64,000 bases of DNA from Halomonas citrativorans (GTDB lineage: Bacteria > Pseudomonadota > Gammaproteobacteria > Pseudomonadales > Halomonadaceae): positions 124,001 through 188,000 of the forward strand of contig NZ_FUKM01000048.1 in assembly GCF_900163645.1 (NCBI RefSeq), written 5' to 3'. Under the pieces are notes generated by a model, which ran no database searches, had not been told where the DNA came from, and saw only the letters and a program-made list of their open reading frames with translations. Position 1 is the stretch's first letter, and every line of letters begins with the position of its first letter. Made by a program: the position numbers and the translations under genes. Below, in pieces: positions 55,307 through 64,000 of the stretch.

Positions 55307-56245
55307 CTAAGCACCGCTTTCACGCACGAATTTCAGCGTCTTATCCACCACGTCCAACTGCTGCGAATCAATCCAGGTAAGATTAGACCAGCTTCTTAAC
55401 CAGGTTAGCTGACGCTTGGCGAGCTGGCGAGTAGCAATTACGCCGCGCTCCTTTAAGACAGCATAGTCGTACTCACCGTTCAGATACTCCCACACCTGAC
55501 GATACCCTACGCTTTTCATGGCGGGCAGTTCCAGATGCAGGTCACTACGCTTTTTGAGGGCGGCCACCTCATCTATCAAGCCCTCCTCAAGCATAGCGGC
55601 AAAACGTTTTTCAATACGTGCGTGTAAAACACGTCTGTCGCTTGGCGCCAACGCAATGGATAGCACGCGCCAAGGGAAAGGCTCTGGCTGCTGCTCACCC
55701 CATAGCTCGCTCATTGAGCGCCCACTGGCATAATAAACTTCGAGTGCGCGCATTAAGCGCTGGGGATCATTGGGATGGATGCGCTGCGCCGACACAGGAT
55801 CCACATCCATCAGTTTTTTATGCAGCGACTCCAGGCCTTCACTTTCACGCTGTTTGGCTAGCTGCTCGCGAATAGCGGGGTCCGCCGCAGGCATATTTGC
55901 GACCCCTTCAACCAGGCGCTTGTAGTACAGCATGGTGCCGCCCACTAGCAGTGGCACCTTGCCCGCTGCGCTGATTTGTCGCATCTCACTAAGCGCATCT
56001 TCTCGAAAATCAGCCGCTGAATAGGGCTCGGCAGGATCACGAAGATCTATTAACCGATGGGGTGCACGGGCAAGCTCAGCCGCACTGGGCTTAGCACTAC
56101 CAATATTCATACCGCGGTAGACCATTGCGGAATCAACGCTGATTAGCTCATGCCCTAACCGCTCGTGCAGCGCGATTGCCGTATCGGTTTTTCCGGCCGC
56201 CGTGGGGCCCATTAAAAAAATCGCCCAAGGGCGTGTATCAGCCAT
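55307..56245 (-). CDS. miaA: tRNA dimethylallyltransferase MiaA
   Basis: MiaA adds a dimethylallyl group to A37 of UNN-reading tRNAs. The 312-residue protein has the P-loop [11 protein letters not shown] (about 13-23), [17 protein letters not shown], the [16 protein letters not shown] segment and the C-terminal [10 protein letters not shown] motif. The length matches the family (about 316). It lies 75 bp after mutL and 150 bp before hfq. Confidence 0.97.
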   Translation of the reverse strand: MADTRPWAIFLMGPTAAGKTDTAIALHERLGHELISVDSAMVYRGMNIGSAKPSAAELARAPHRLIDLRDPAEPYSAADFREDALSEMRQISAAGKVPLLVGGTMLYYKRLVEGVANMPAADPAIREQLAKQRESEGLESLHKKLMDVDPVSAQRIHPNDPQRLMRALEVYYASGRSMSELWGEQQPEPFPWRVLSIALAPSDRRVLHARIEKRFAAMLEEGLIDEVAALKKRSDLHLELPAMKSVGYRQVWEYLNGEYDYAVLKERGVIATRQLAKRQLTWLRSWSNLTWIDSQQLDVVDKTLKFVRESGA

Positions 56246-56320
56246 ACCGTGGCAAACTCCGCCAAAAAATAACAGGGATTAATTCAGCCAGCCGCCACTT
56301 GGCAACATCTGGCAGCACCG

Positions 56321-58252
56321 CTACTGTCCGCGCAAAAACAACCGATCAAGCGCTTTTAGGTTCATTTGTGTCCAGGTAGGCCGACCATGATTACACTGAT
56401 CGCTACGCTCGGTGCGTTCCATATCGCGCAGCAATCCATTCATCTCTTCAATGGTTAGCCGTCGATTCGCACGCACGCTACCGTGGCATGCCATAGTGGA
56501 AAGCAGCTCATGAATACGTGTTTCTACCTGATGGGTGCGCCCAAAACGGGCAAGCTCTTCAAGCATTTCGCGCACCAGTGCTTCCGGGTCAGCCTGGGCC
56601 AAAAGCGCGGGTAACTGGCGCACCAGCAGCGTTTCCGGCCCTGCAACATCCAGCTCAATCCCCAATTGAGAAATTGCTTTCTGCTCGCTTTCTGCCGTTG
56701 CCACCTCCGTGCGGCTGGCAGCAAGCGACACAGGCACCAACAGCGGCTGTGTATCAATGCCACTGGCAGCTGCCAGCTGATTTTTCATCCGCTCGTAGAC
56801 AATGCGTTCATGGGCGGCGTGCATATCCACCAGCACAAGCCCTTGGGCATTTTGCGCCAGAATATAAATCCCATGCAGCTGCCCCAATGCAAAGCCTAGC
56901 GGCGGCGCACTGGTCGGGTCACTTTCAGGCATTACCGCAGGTGCTTCGCGCACCTCGCTGACAGACTGGTGACTACCAGCCCACGCACCCGGCGGCTGCG
57001 GCGTAAGCAGCGTATCCTCATGATTAGGGTGCAAGGCCTGATAGCCCTGCATAAAGCGGCGTACTTTTTCAGCCCCCGGGTGACGGTCAGGCGCTTGGGA
57101 AAGCGCCATGCCCTGCTGCTGCCACCGGGTAGAATCGGTCTGCTCAGGTTCGGTGACGGCGCCATTCACGCCTTCTGCTGAATGCTCCGAGACATCACTG
57201 GCATCGCCATCACTTTCTTGCGCTGGCTTAGACGTCGCCAAGCAGTGGTGCAGACTTGAGTAGAGAAAATCATGCACCATACGCCCATCACGAAAGCGCA
57301 CTTCATGCTTGGTGGGATGAACATTCACGTCGACCACATCAGGGTCCAGCGTCAGGTAGAGTACAAACACAGGATGGCGGCCGTTATAGAGCACGTCCCG
57401 ATAGGCCTGGCGCACGGCATGGGCCACCAGGCGGTCACGCACCACACGTCCGTTAACGAAAAAGTACTGCTGATCGGCCTGAGAGCGTGAATGCGTGGGC
57501 AAGCCCACCCAACCGCTTAGGCGCAGCCCACCGGCTTCGCGCTCAATATAGCGTGCATGCTCAATAAAATTCTTACCCAGCAGCGAGGCAATACGCCGCT
57601 CCTGAGCCGCCGCCGTATGCCCAGCAGGTAACTGGTGGACTACCTTCTGGTTATGACGGAGCACCCAGGTGATGTCGTAACGCGACAGTGCCTGACGCCG
57701 AAAGGCCTCTTCCACATGGGCAAACTCGGTCTTTTCAGTACGTAAGAACTTACGCCGCGCAGGCGTATTGAAGAACAAATCACGCACCGCAACGCTGGTG
57801 CCTCGTGGGTGTGGTGCAGGCGTTACTCGCGCCTCCATCCCTCGCCCTTCGGCCACAACTCGCCAGCCGGTTCGCGGGTCTTCTTCCGCATTGGAAACAA
57901 GCTCCAACCGAGAGACAGAGCTTATTGAGGCCAGCGCCTCGCCACGAAACCCCAGAGAACTGACGCCCTCCAGGTCCTCAAGGCTTCCGATTTTACTGGT
58001 GGCATGACGTGCAAGCGCCAGCGGCAAGTCCTGCTCACTAATACCGATGCCGTCATCGCGTACTTTAATCAATCGCGCACCGCCCTGCTCGATCTCAACC
58101 TCAATGCGCTGACTTCCCGCATCAATGGCATTTTCAACCAATTCCTTGGTTACCGACGATGGACGTTCGACAACCTCCCCCGCGGCGATTTGGTTGGCCA
58201 AGCGGGGGTCGAGTACATGAATACGTGACGGCAAAGAACTCGACTCGGACAC
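56321..58252 (-). CDS. mutL: DNA mismatch repair protein MutL (endonuclease type)
   Basis: MutL links mismatch recognition by MutS to strand incision. The GTG at 58252 is chosen (VSESSSLPSRIHVLDPRLAN) because GAGG lies 6 nt upstream, 8 bp after the amiC stop, giving 643 residues. GHKL motifs are NQIAAGEVVERPSSVTKELVENAIDAG, RDDGIGI and GFRGEALASI. The C-terminal domain has DMHAAHERIVYE (from about 476), the D(M/Q)HA-x2-E-x4-E endonuclease motif, and CNHGRP near the end (from about 620). These motifs are absent from E. coli MutL. Confidence 0.96.
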   Translation of the reverse strand: MSESSSLPSRIHVLDPRLANQIAAGEVVERPSSVTKELVENAIDAGSQRIEVEIEQGGARLIKVRDDGIGISEQDLPLALARHATSKIGSLEDLEGVSSLGFRGEALASISSVSRLELVSNAEEDPRTGWRVVAEGRGMEARVTPAPHPRGTSVAVRDLFFNTPARRKFLRTEKTEFAHVEEAFRRQALSRYDITWVLRHNQKVVHQLPAGHTAAAQERRIASLLGKNFIEHARYIEREAGGLRLSGWVGLPTHSRSQADQQYFFVNGRVVRDRLVAHAVRQAYRDVLYNGRHPVFVLYLTLDPDVVDVNVHPTKHEVRFRDGRMVHDFLYSSLHHCLATSKPAQESDGDASDVSEHSAEGVNGAVTEPEQTDSTRWQQQGMALSQAPDRHPGAEKVRRFMQGYQALHPNHEDTLLTPQPPGAWAGSHQSVSEVREAPAVMPESDPTSAPPLGFALGQLHGIYILAQNAQGLVLVDMHAAHERIVYERMKNQLAAASGIDTQPLLVPVSLAASRTEVATAESEQKAISQLGIELDVAGPETLLVRQLPALLAQADPEALVREMLEELARFGRTHQVETRIHELLSTMACHGSVRANRRLTIEEMNGLLRDMERTERSDQCNHGRPTWTQMNLKALDRLFLRGQ

Positions 58253-58260
58253 CAGACACC

Positions 58261-59736
58261 TCAAGAGTTGGGAATACGTAATACTTGGCCCACGCGAATA
58301 ACGTCGCCATTCAAATCATTAGCTTGGCGCAGCTGGCCCACTGGCACACCGTGGCGCAGCGCAATCGAAGAGAGCGTATCGCCAGACTGTATGCGGTACT
58401 CATTCCCCGTAGGCTGGCGATGATTATCGCGCTGCCAGGCAAGCAGACTCGCCGGTGGCGGGTTACGCTCAAAATGCGCGTTTAACCCGGAAAAAATAGC
58501 ATCCGCAAGCCCCTGCTGGTGAACGGGGTCACGCAGTCGACGCTCTTCACTGGGGTTGGAAATAAAGCCGACCTCAATCAATAGCGAAGGAATATCAGGC
58601 GATTTAAGCACCATAAAACCAGCCTGCTCAACGCGAGATTTGTGCAGTCGATTAATCCGCCCCAACTGCTCAAGCACCTGCCCGCCAATAGAGAGCGAAT
58701 CGTTCAGCGTGGCGGTCATGGTTAAATCAAGCAAAACGCCGCGTAGCACTTGATCCTTATCACGCAGCGAAAGGTTGCCATCCACCCCGCCAATTAGATC
58801 AGCGCGGTTTTCGCTGTCGGCAAGCCACTGGGCTGTTTCTGACGTAGCGCCACGCTGCGAAAGCGCGTATACCGAGCTGCCCTCGGGGCGCGGACTGTTA
58901 AATGCATCGGCGTGAACCGACACAAAGAAATCAACCTTTTGCTCACGGGCAAGCTGGGTACGTTGCCGCAGGCCTATGTAATAATCGCCATCACGAATAA
59001 GCACCGCTTTATAACCCGGCGTGGCATTGATTTTGGCAGCCAACCGACGCCCGATATCCAGCACGACGTCTTTTTCTCGCGTACCTCCAGGGCCAATAGC
59101 GCCCGGATCTTCACCGCCGTGGCCAGCATCAACGGCAATAATAACATCGCGTTGGGGGTGCGGCTGGGCGGGCTGAACCTCGACCGGCTCAGGGCTTTGC
59201 GTTCCAGGCGACGCTTGGCTACCCGGCAATTGAGCCTGAACATCGTTTCGCTGCGCCAGCATTTCCTGATCACGAATCATCGCTTCTATCGGATCAATCG
59301 GGTTTTCAACGGCACTCTCGCCGGGATACTCAAGGTCTACCACCAAGCGGTGACCATATTGGTCATTAGGCGGCAACACAAAGTGACGCGGTTCAACTGA
59401 GCGATTGAGTTCCAGCACCACGCGCAAACCGCCCCCATCCCGCGGCCCGGTCCGCACAACCTCAATCGCGCTGCCATCTAGCGGCAATGTGGAGGCATCC
59501 GTTTTTAGCTGGCTCTCCTCCAAATCAATCACCAAACGCTCTGGGTCCGACAGGGAAAAAACATTCGCCTGAGTGACGCCGGAAAGATCAAATACCAGCC
59601 GCGCGTGGTCGGGAGCGGCCCATAACCGCATGCTTTCAACATCAGCGGCCTGTACAGAAGAAACGCTCGCCATTAGCGCCATCAGCCCAGGCATGACATA
59701 CCGGGCCAAGCCGGTGAGTTTGTTGCTAGTTACCAT
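58261..59736 (-). CDS. amiC: N-acetylmuramoyl-L-alanine amidase with LysM domain
   Basis: This periplasmic zinc amidase cuts septal peptidoglycan during daughter-cell separation. The 491-residue precursor has a Sec signal peptide (cut after about residue 30, VQAA), an AMIN domain (about 32-130), an Amidase_3 domain (VDAGHGGEDPGAIG near 203, with zinc His, and further blocks VSVHADAFNSP and IEVGFISNPSEERRL) and a C-terminal LysM (YRIQSGDTLSSIALRHG). Position between tsaE and mutL corresponds to amiB of E. coli; the symbol amiB would be equally justified. Its ATG overlaps the tsaE stop by 7 bases. Confidence 0.92.
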   Translation of the reverse strand: MVTSNKLTGLARYVMPGLMALMASVSSVQAADVESMRLWAAPDHARLVFDLSGVTQANVFSLSDPERLVIDLEESQLKTDASTLPLDGSAIEVVRTGPRDGGGLRVVLELNRSVEPRHFVLPPNDQYGHRLVVDLEYPGESAVENPIDPIEAMIRDQEMLAQRNDVQAQLPGSQASPGTQSPEPVEVQPAQPHPQRDVIIAVDAGHGGEDPGAIGPGGTREKDVVLDIGRRLAAKINATPGYKAVLIRDGDYYIGLRQRTQLAREQKVDFFVSVHADAFNSPRPEGSSVYALSQRGATSETAQWLADSENRADLIGGVDGNLSLRDKDQVLRGVLLDLTMTATLNDSLSIGGQVLEQLGRINRLHKSRVEQAGFMVLKSPDIPSLLIEVGFISNPSEERRLRDPVHQQGLADAIFSGLNAHFERNPPPASLLAWQRDNHRQPTGNEYRIQSGDTLSSIALRHGVPVGQLRQANDLNGDVIRVGQVLRIPNS

Positions 59737-60224
59737 GAAGTGGTACCGTCTTCTGACTGCTTAAACGATTGTCTTGACTGCAGCCCATTAAGGACGCACT
59801 CACCGTACTCACTGAGTGCGTTTAACGTCGCCTCGCGCCCTGTAGTAGCTACCGTAAGTGATAAGCAAACATCGGGAGCTGGCAGCCACCCCTCACCTCG
59901 ACTTGGCCACTCAATAATACATAGAGCGTCGTCTGCCAGCACATCACGACCGCCGATAAACTCAAGCTCCTCAGGATCAGATAAACGGTAAAGATCTAAA
60001 TGATAAATACGCTGTGTACCCAGCTCATAAGGCTCCACGAGGGTATAGGTAGGGCTTTTCACTGCCCCAAAATGCCCATAGGCCCTTAAAATCCCACGTG
60101 TTAACGTCGTTTTACCGGCGCCGAGGTCACCTTCCAGGTAAACACGCCCACGCCCCTGCAATGCGCGTCCCAGCGCTTCACCAAAAGCGACCTGCGCTTC
60201 TTCACTTTCCAATTGCACCTGCAT
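59730..60224 (-). CDS. tsaE: tRNA t6A37 biosynthesis ATPase TsaE
   Basis: TsaE supports TsaB-TsaD in forming threonylcarbamoyl-adenosine at tRNA position 37. The 164-residue protein has the P-loop EGDLGAGKTTLTRGIL (about 35-50), KSPTYTLVEPYELG and YHLDLYRLSDPEELEFIG, the standard TsaE signatures. It begins 11 bp after nnr and overlaps amiC. Confidence 0.96.
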   Translation of the reverse strand: MQVQLESEEAQVAFGEALGRALQGRGRVYLEGDLGAGKTTLTRGILRAYGHFGAVKSPTYTLVEPYELGTQRIYHLDLYRLSDPEELEFIGGRDVLADDALCIIEWPSRGEGWLPAPDVCLSLTVATTGREATLNALSEYGECVLNGLQSRQSFKQSEDGTTSW

Positions 60225-60235
60225 GTGGGCTGCCT

Positions 60236-61729
60236 TTACGGGTTGATCAATACTCGCGCATAGGATGCCAGATCACTTGCCAGCAAGCCACGTTCTCCTT
60301 GTGCCTGTGCGGCACGGTCGGCGGCTAGCGCATGCACCATAACGCCTAGCCAGGCACTACTCTCTACCTCTGCTCGCTGGGCGACCAAGGCGCCAAGCAT
60401 ACCGCTGAGCACATCACCCATTCCACCACTGGCCATACCGGGGTTTCCGTAAGGACATACGACCAAGCCACCGGGCCCGGCAATTAAGCTCCCCGAGCCT
60501 TTTAGAACAACAACGCCTCCTCGTGTACGCTGCAGTTCACGCGCAGCGGCAGGCCGATCAGCCTGCACATCGGCGACGCTACACTCAAGCAGCCGGGCAG
60601 CTTCGCCAGGGTGCGGCGTTAGTATCCAGTTATCACGGCGCTCGCTCGGCCAGTGGCTGGCCAGCAAATTAAGCCCATCGGCATCAACGACCAGCGGGGA
60701 GTCTGATGCCAACGCATACTGCAACACAGCCTGCCCCCAAGCAGCCTGCCCCATACCTGGCCCCACCACCAGAACATCCGCTTTTTGCGGCAGTTCGTTT
60801 AAGTCGGCGCCGCCGCGTACACCGTGCGCCATTACTTCCGGGCAACGCATCAAACTGGCGATGGTATGCTCTGGCGCGGTTGCCAGGCTTACTTTGCCGG
60901 CGCCTAAGCGTACCGCCGCTTGGGAAGCCAACAGCGCCGCCCCACCAAACCCCGGCGCACCGCCCAATACCAGCACATGCCCCATCTCACCTTTATGGCT
61001 GGTGCGGGAACGCGGCGCAAAAGCGTCTGTTAACCAGGCTTCGTCCAGCCGCCACGCAAAAGGAGGAATATCAAAAAAGGCCTGCGCCTTAACACCCAAG
61101 GGGCGAAAATCAATCTCCCCCGTATAGGCAGGCGCTTCGCCGGTATGTAACCCTATTTTGTCGCCAATAAACGTGACGGTAGTATTGGCGTGAACAGCAT
61201 CACCAAGGACCGCGCCCGTATCCGCAGCTAACCCAGAGGGTATATCAATCGCCAACACGGGACATTTAGCGGCGTTGATCGCATTAATCGCCTGTTGCGT
61301 TGGCCCTGTCACCTTGCCGGTAAGGCCGATACCGACCAGAGCATCAACAATCACCTCGCCCGAGAACACACAATCAGCGTGCCACGCTTCGCAGGAAACA
61401 CCGGCAGAGGTTGCAAGCTCGGCAGCCCTAGCGACATCACCCTTCAGCGCATCCAACGGCTTTAGCGTAATGCGCTGCACTTTAAGCCCTGACTGAATGG
61501 CAAGCGCAGCCAGTACATGACCATCGCCACCGTTATTTCCCCCACCACATAACACCGTTACGCTACGCGCCTGGGGCCAGCGCGCACGAAAGCTATGCCA
61601 GGCACTGGACGCTGCCCGCTGCATTAGGGCAAACCCTTCGATACCACCGGCAATGGTACGGCGGTCCAGTTCACGTACCTGCTCCGCTTTGAATAGCGGG
61701 CGCAGCGAGGAAGTACTTAAGGTGAACAC
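60236..61729 (-). CDS. nnr: Bifunctional NAD(P)H-hydrate epimerase/dehydratase
   Basis: Nnr repairs hydrated NADH/NADPH: the N-terminal domain epimerises R- to S-NAD(P)HX and the C-terminal domain dehydrates it. The GTG at 61729 (VFTLSTSSLRPLFKAEQVRE) has AAAGGAG 5 nt upstream and gives 497 residues, matching the family (about 500). The epimerase half has CGGGNNGGDGHVLA and VDALVGIGLTGKV; the kinase-like half has HVLVLGGAPGFGGAALLAS and NPGMASGGMGDVLSGMLGAL. It starts the conserved nnr-tsaE-amiC-mutL series and is divergent from queG. Confidence 0.96.
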   Translation of the reverse strand: MFTLSTSSLRPLFKAEQVRELDRRTIAGGIEGFALMQRAASSAWHSFRARWPQARSVTVLCGGGNNGGDGHVLAALAIQSGLKVQRITLKPLDALKGDVARAAELATSAGVSCEAWHADCVFSGEVIVDALVGIGLTGKVTGPTQQAINAINAAKCPVLAIDIPSGLAADTGAVLGDAVHANTTVTFIGDKIGLHTGEAPAYTGEIDFRPLGVKAQAFFDIPPFAWRLDEAWLTDAFAPRSRTSHKGEMGHVLVLGGAPGFGGAALLASQAAVRLGAGKVSLATAPEHTIASLMRCPEVMAHGVRGGADLNELPQKADVLVVGPGMGQAAWGQAVLQYALASDSPLVVDADGLNLLASHWPSERRDNWILTPHPGEAARLLECSVADVQADRPAAARELQRTRGGVVVLKGSGSLIAGPGGLVVCPYGNPGMASGGMGDVLSGMLGALVAQRAEVESSAWLGVMVHALAADRAAQAQGERGLLASDLASYARVLINP

Positions 61730-61844
61730 GATATCTCCTTTCGCATGTTGTGATGGCGGCCAATGCGTTAGCATAGCGCGACTAATGCTCGACCGTAGAC
61801 TGATAATGCCCTGTTCCACTGCTTCGTCACTTTCAAGCCATGCC

Positions 61845-62927
61845 ATGACCACTGAAAAACTGGCCCACCTTGCTGACCTCATCAAAACCTGGGGCCGCGA
61901 ACTGGGCTTTCAGCAGGTAGGTATTACCGATACGCAGCTCGATACGCATGAGCAGCACCTCAACGCATGGCTTGAGAAAGGTTATCACGGTGAGATGGGC
62001 TTTATGGACAAGCACGGTACCAAGCGTACACGCCCGGCCGAGCTTGAACCGGGCACGCTGCGGATCATCAGCGTGCGTATGGACTATTTACCCCCTGAAG
62101 TTGAAACGACTCAGCTACTGGGTCAGCCGCAAAAAGCCTATGTATCGCGCTATGCGCTGGGCCGTGACTACCACAAGCTAATACGTAAGCGCTTGGCTCA
62201 GCTTGGCAAGAAAATCGAACAGGAAGTAGGCCCTTTTGGCTACCGTGCCTTTGTAGATTCCGCCCCGGTAATGGAGCGCGCCCTTGCGCAAAAGGCAGGC
62301 CTTGGCTGGTTCGGTAAAAACGCCATGCTGCTCAACCCGAAGGCGGGATCACTGTTCTTTTTAGGTGAGCTTTATACCGACCTGCCCCTCCCCGTTGACC
62401 CGCCCTACGAGCGTGAGCATTGCGGCAGCTGCGATGCTTGTCAGACCGCATGCCCAACAGGGGCGATTGTTGACGACAAAGTGGTGGATTCGCGCAAGTG
62501 CATCTCCTATTTAACGATTGAGCTACACGGAGCGATCCCGGTTGAGTTTCGCCGCGCCATGGGCAACCGCGTATATGGCTGCGACGACTGCCAACTGGTG
62601 TGCCCGTTCACACGCTTCACCCGCGTGAGTAACGAGCAAGATTTTGCCCCCCGCCACGACCTGGACCGCGCCTCCCTGCTCAGCCTGTTTGCCTGGAGCG
62701 AAGAGGCATTTTTGGACAAAACCGCTGGCAGCCCCATTCGACGTATCGGCTACGAACGCTGGCTGCGCAATATTGCCATTGGCCTGGGCAATGCACCGTG
62801 GAGCGAGGCGGTTGAAGCCGCGCTGTGGGCACGGCGTGCTTACCCCAGCGCCCTGGTACGTGAGCACGTTGCCTGGGCGCTTGATGAACAGCGCCTCAAG
62901 CGCGATGCACGCATTGCGACAAGCTAA
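61845..62927 (+). CDS. queG: Epoxyqueuosine reductase QueG
   Basis: QueG uses cobalamin and two [4Fe-4S] clusters to convert epoxyqueuosine to queuosine in tRNA wobble positions. The start at 61845 (MTTEKLAHLADLIKTWGREL) gives 360 residues, near E. coli (379). Ferredoxin-like Cys motifs CGSCDACQTACPTGAI and CDDCQLVCPF are intact, and DUF1730 lies before them. The frame extends upstream over 60 codons but overlaps the nnr promoter region antisense and is not conserved. cobO elsewhere in the window fits the B12 need. Confidence 0.96.
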   Translation: MTTEKLAHLADLIKTWGRELGFQQVGITDTQLDTHEQHLNAWLEKGYHGEMGFMDKHGTKRTRPAELEPGTLRIISVRMDYLPPEVETTQLLGQPQKAYVSRYALGRDYHKLIRKRLAQLGKKIEQEVGPFGYRAFVDSAPVMERALAQKAGLGWFGKNAMLLNPKAGSLFFLGELYTDLPLPVDPPYEREHCGSCDACQTACPTGAIVDDKVVDSRKCISYLTIELHGAIPVEFRRAMGNRVYGCDDCQLVCPFTRFTRVSNEQDFAPRHDLDRASLLSLFAWSEEAFLDKTAGSPIRRIGYERWLRNIAIGLGNAPWSEAVEAALWARRAYPSALVREHVAWALDEQRLKRDARIATS

Positions 62928-62941
62928 CGCTCAACCGAGGC

Positions 62942-63523
62942 TTACTCTTCTTCGTCCTGCCCGCCTGCCACGCGCAAAAAGGTGTTGCGGTAGTGGGCAA
63001 GTTCAGCAATCGACTCTTTGATATCATCCATTGCCAGGTGCACGTTGCGCTTGCTAAAGCCTGCCAGCGCGCCCGGGTTCCAGCGCTTGGCAAGCTCCTT
63101 AACGCTTGAAACATCCAGGTTACGGTAGTGGAAGAAACGCCACAGCGCTGGCATCTCACGCTCCAAAAAGCGTCGGTCCTGATGGATGCTATTACCACAC
63201 ATGGGCGACGAGCCTGCCACCACGTACTGGCGCAAAAATTCCAGTGTCTGCTGTTCGGCACTGGCCGTATCGTTCTGGCTGGCTTTTACGCGCGCGGCCA
63301 GACCGGACTCGCCGTGGGTCTTCTGGTTCCAGTCATCCATTTGTGCCAACAGACTATCTGGCTGCTTAACGGCAATTACCGGGCCTTCCGCCACGACGTT
63401 TAAATCCGCATCGGTAACGAGTGTTGCCACTTCGATAATGCGCTCTTTATCAGGATCAAGGCCGGTCATTTCCAGGTCGATCCAGACCAGCAGATCACTA
63501 CGCGGTTCGTTACTATTGCTCAT
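62942..63523 (-). CDS. orn: Oligoribonuclease
   Basis: Orn is a DEDDh 3'-5' exonuclease that degrades the last di- and short oligoribonucleotides, including pGpG from cyclic-di-GMP. The start at 63523 ([20 protein letters not shown]) has TGGAGAAA upstream and gives 193 residues (E. coli 181). Exo [11 protein letters not shown], Exo [17 protein letters not shown] and Exo [14 protein letters not shown] are intact. It is convergent with queG and divergent from rsgA. Confidence 0.97.
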   Translation of the reverse strand: MSNSNEPRSDLLVWIDLEMTGLDPDKERIIEVATLVTDADLNVVAEGPVIAVKQPDSLLAQMDDWNQKTHGESGLAARVKASQNDTASAEQQTLEFLRQYVVAGSSPMCGNSIHQDRRFLEREMPALWRFFHYRNLDVSSVKELAKRWNPGALAGFSKRNVHLAMDDIKESIAELAHYRNTFLRVAGGQDEEE

Positions 63524-63611
63524 GCTTTTCTCCAGGATAGCCAACGGGTCGAGTTACCCGGCGTCAGTTAACAGGTACACTATCCTCTATTGTACCGAGC
63601 ATCGGGTGGTC

Positions 63612-64000
63612 ATGAGCAAACGTAAATTAAGCCGCCAGCAGCAGTGGCGAGTCGACAAAGTCCAGGCAGAGCGCGCCAGCCGCGCTGAAAAGCGTGATGT
63701 ACGCGACGCTGAAAAGCTGGCTGCTGGCGAATACGGCGCCGAACAGCCCGGCCGGGTGATGGCGCATTTCGGGCGAACGCTGGAAGTACGTAATACCGAG
63801 GGCACACCGGTACGCTGCCATCTACGTGCCAATCTGGACGGTATGGTGACCGGTGACCGGGTAATCTGGCGGGCAGGCCAGGAGGGCTCCGGCGTTGTTG
63901 TGGCCCGCGAAGAGCGTGACACCGTGCTCAAGCGCCCTGACGCGCGCGGCCAACTCAAGCCGGTCGCCGCCAATATCGACCAGATTTTAATCGTTTTTGC
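63612..64000 (+). CDS. rsgA: Small ribosomal subunit biogenesis GTPase RsgA, 5' part
   Basis: RsgA is a circularly permuted GTPase that tests the maturity of the 30S subunit. The frame starts at ATG 63612 (MSKRKLSRQQQWRVDKVQAE), with a basic N-terminal tail and an OB-fold region (VMAHFGRTLEVRNTEGTPVRCHLRANLDGMVTGDRVIWR) followed by KPVAANIDQILIVF. The GTPase and zinc domains lie beyond the window edge. Its place next to orn is the usual one. Confidence 0.95.
   Translation, partial: MSKRKLSRQQQWRVDKVQAERASRAEKRDVRDAEKLAAGEYGAEQPGRVMAHFGRTLEVRNTEGTPVRCHLRANLDGMVTGDRVIWRAGQEGSGVVVAREERDTVLKRPDARGQLKPVAANIDQILIVF

Noticed and set aside
61653..61844. Longer N-terminal version of queG
   Set aside because: The extension overlaps the 5' part of divergent nnr in antisense and has no QueG similarity; the ATG at 61845 gives the family length.

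Overview
The window looks like a piece of gammaproteobacterial core chromosome. The gene order (rplM-rpsI-petA, mla-murA-his, kds-lpt-rpoN-pts, tldD/yhdP/rng/mreBCD, gatCAB, and the nnr-to-purA chain) closely resembles Pseudomonas and relatives. A moderately high GC content, very acidic surface proteins, short-form HisG plus HisZ, and GatCAB suggest a halophilic or marine lineage such as Halomonadaceae. That assignment is an inference from remembered synteny, not the result of a search. I see no phage, transposon, integron, CRISPR, rRNA or tRNA. No gene-free stretch exceeds about 300 bases once starts are corrected; the longest gaps (about 200-235 bp) lie between divergent or convergent genes.

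Layout. 1-1.5 kb: start of petA (runs off the left edge) and the rplM-rpsI ribosomal operon. 1.7-5.8 kb: divergent zapE and zapG (division/envelope), a Nif3-family protein and a DegS/AlgW-type periplasmic protease. 5.8-12.5 kb, minus strand: the MlaFEDCB lipid-transport operon followed by ibaG, murA, hisG and hisD. 12.8-19.9 kb, plus strand: kdsD-kdsC-lptC-lptA-lptB-rpoN-hpf-ptsN-rapZ-npr, coupling LPS precursor synthesis and export to sigma-54 and the nitrogen phosphotransferase branch. 19.9-31.8 kb: pmbA, darP, then tldD-yhdP-rng-maf-mreD-mreC-mreB on the minus strand. 32-35.4 kb: gatC-gatA-gatB.

35.4-48.5 kb is a mixed region: sixA-gpsA, htpG with a textbook heat-shock promoter, a YkvA-like membrane protein, slt, a LysE-type exporter, a cold-shock protein, an unrecognised acidic lipoprotein with a repeated helical motif, a lipid kinase, pepN, yajQ and cobO. 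48.6-62 kb, minus strand: the conserved chain nnr-tsaE-amiC-mutL-miaA-hfq-hflX-hflK-hflC, a terminator, then hisZ-purA. The right end has queG, orn and the start of rsgA (runs off the edge).

Most genes serve envelope building and maintenance (LPS, phospholipid transport, peptidoglycan, cell shape), translation and RNA metabolism. No clearly new multigene system is visible. The most interesting signals are small: a strong sigma-54 promoter match just upstream of rpoN itself, a 12-bp tandem repeat carrying a Thr/Leu/Val-rich mini-ORF that overlaps the gatA start, the unrecognised repeat lipoprotein with an in-frame hexanucleotide microsatellite, an endonuclease-type MutL, and an apparently non-ATG mreC start.
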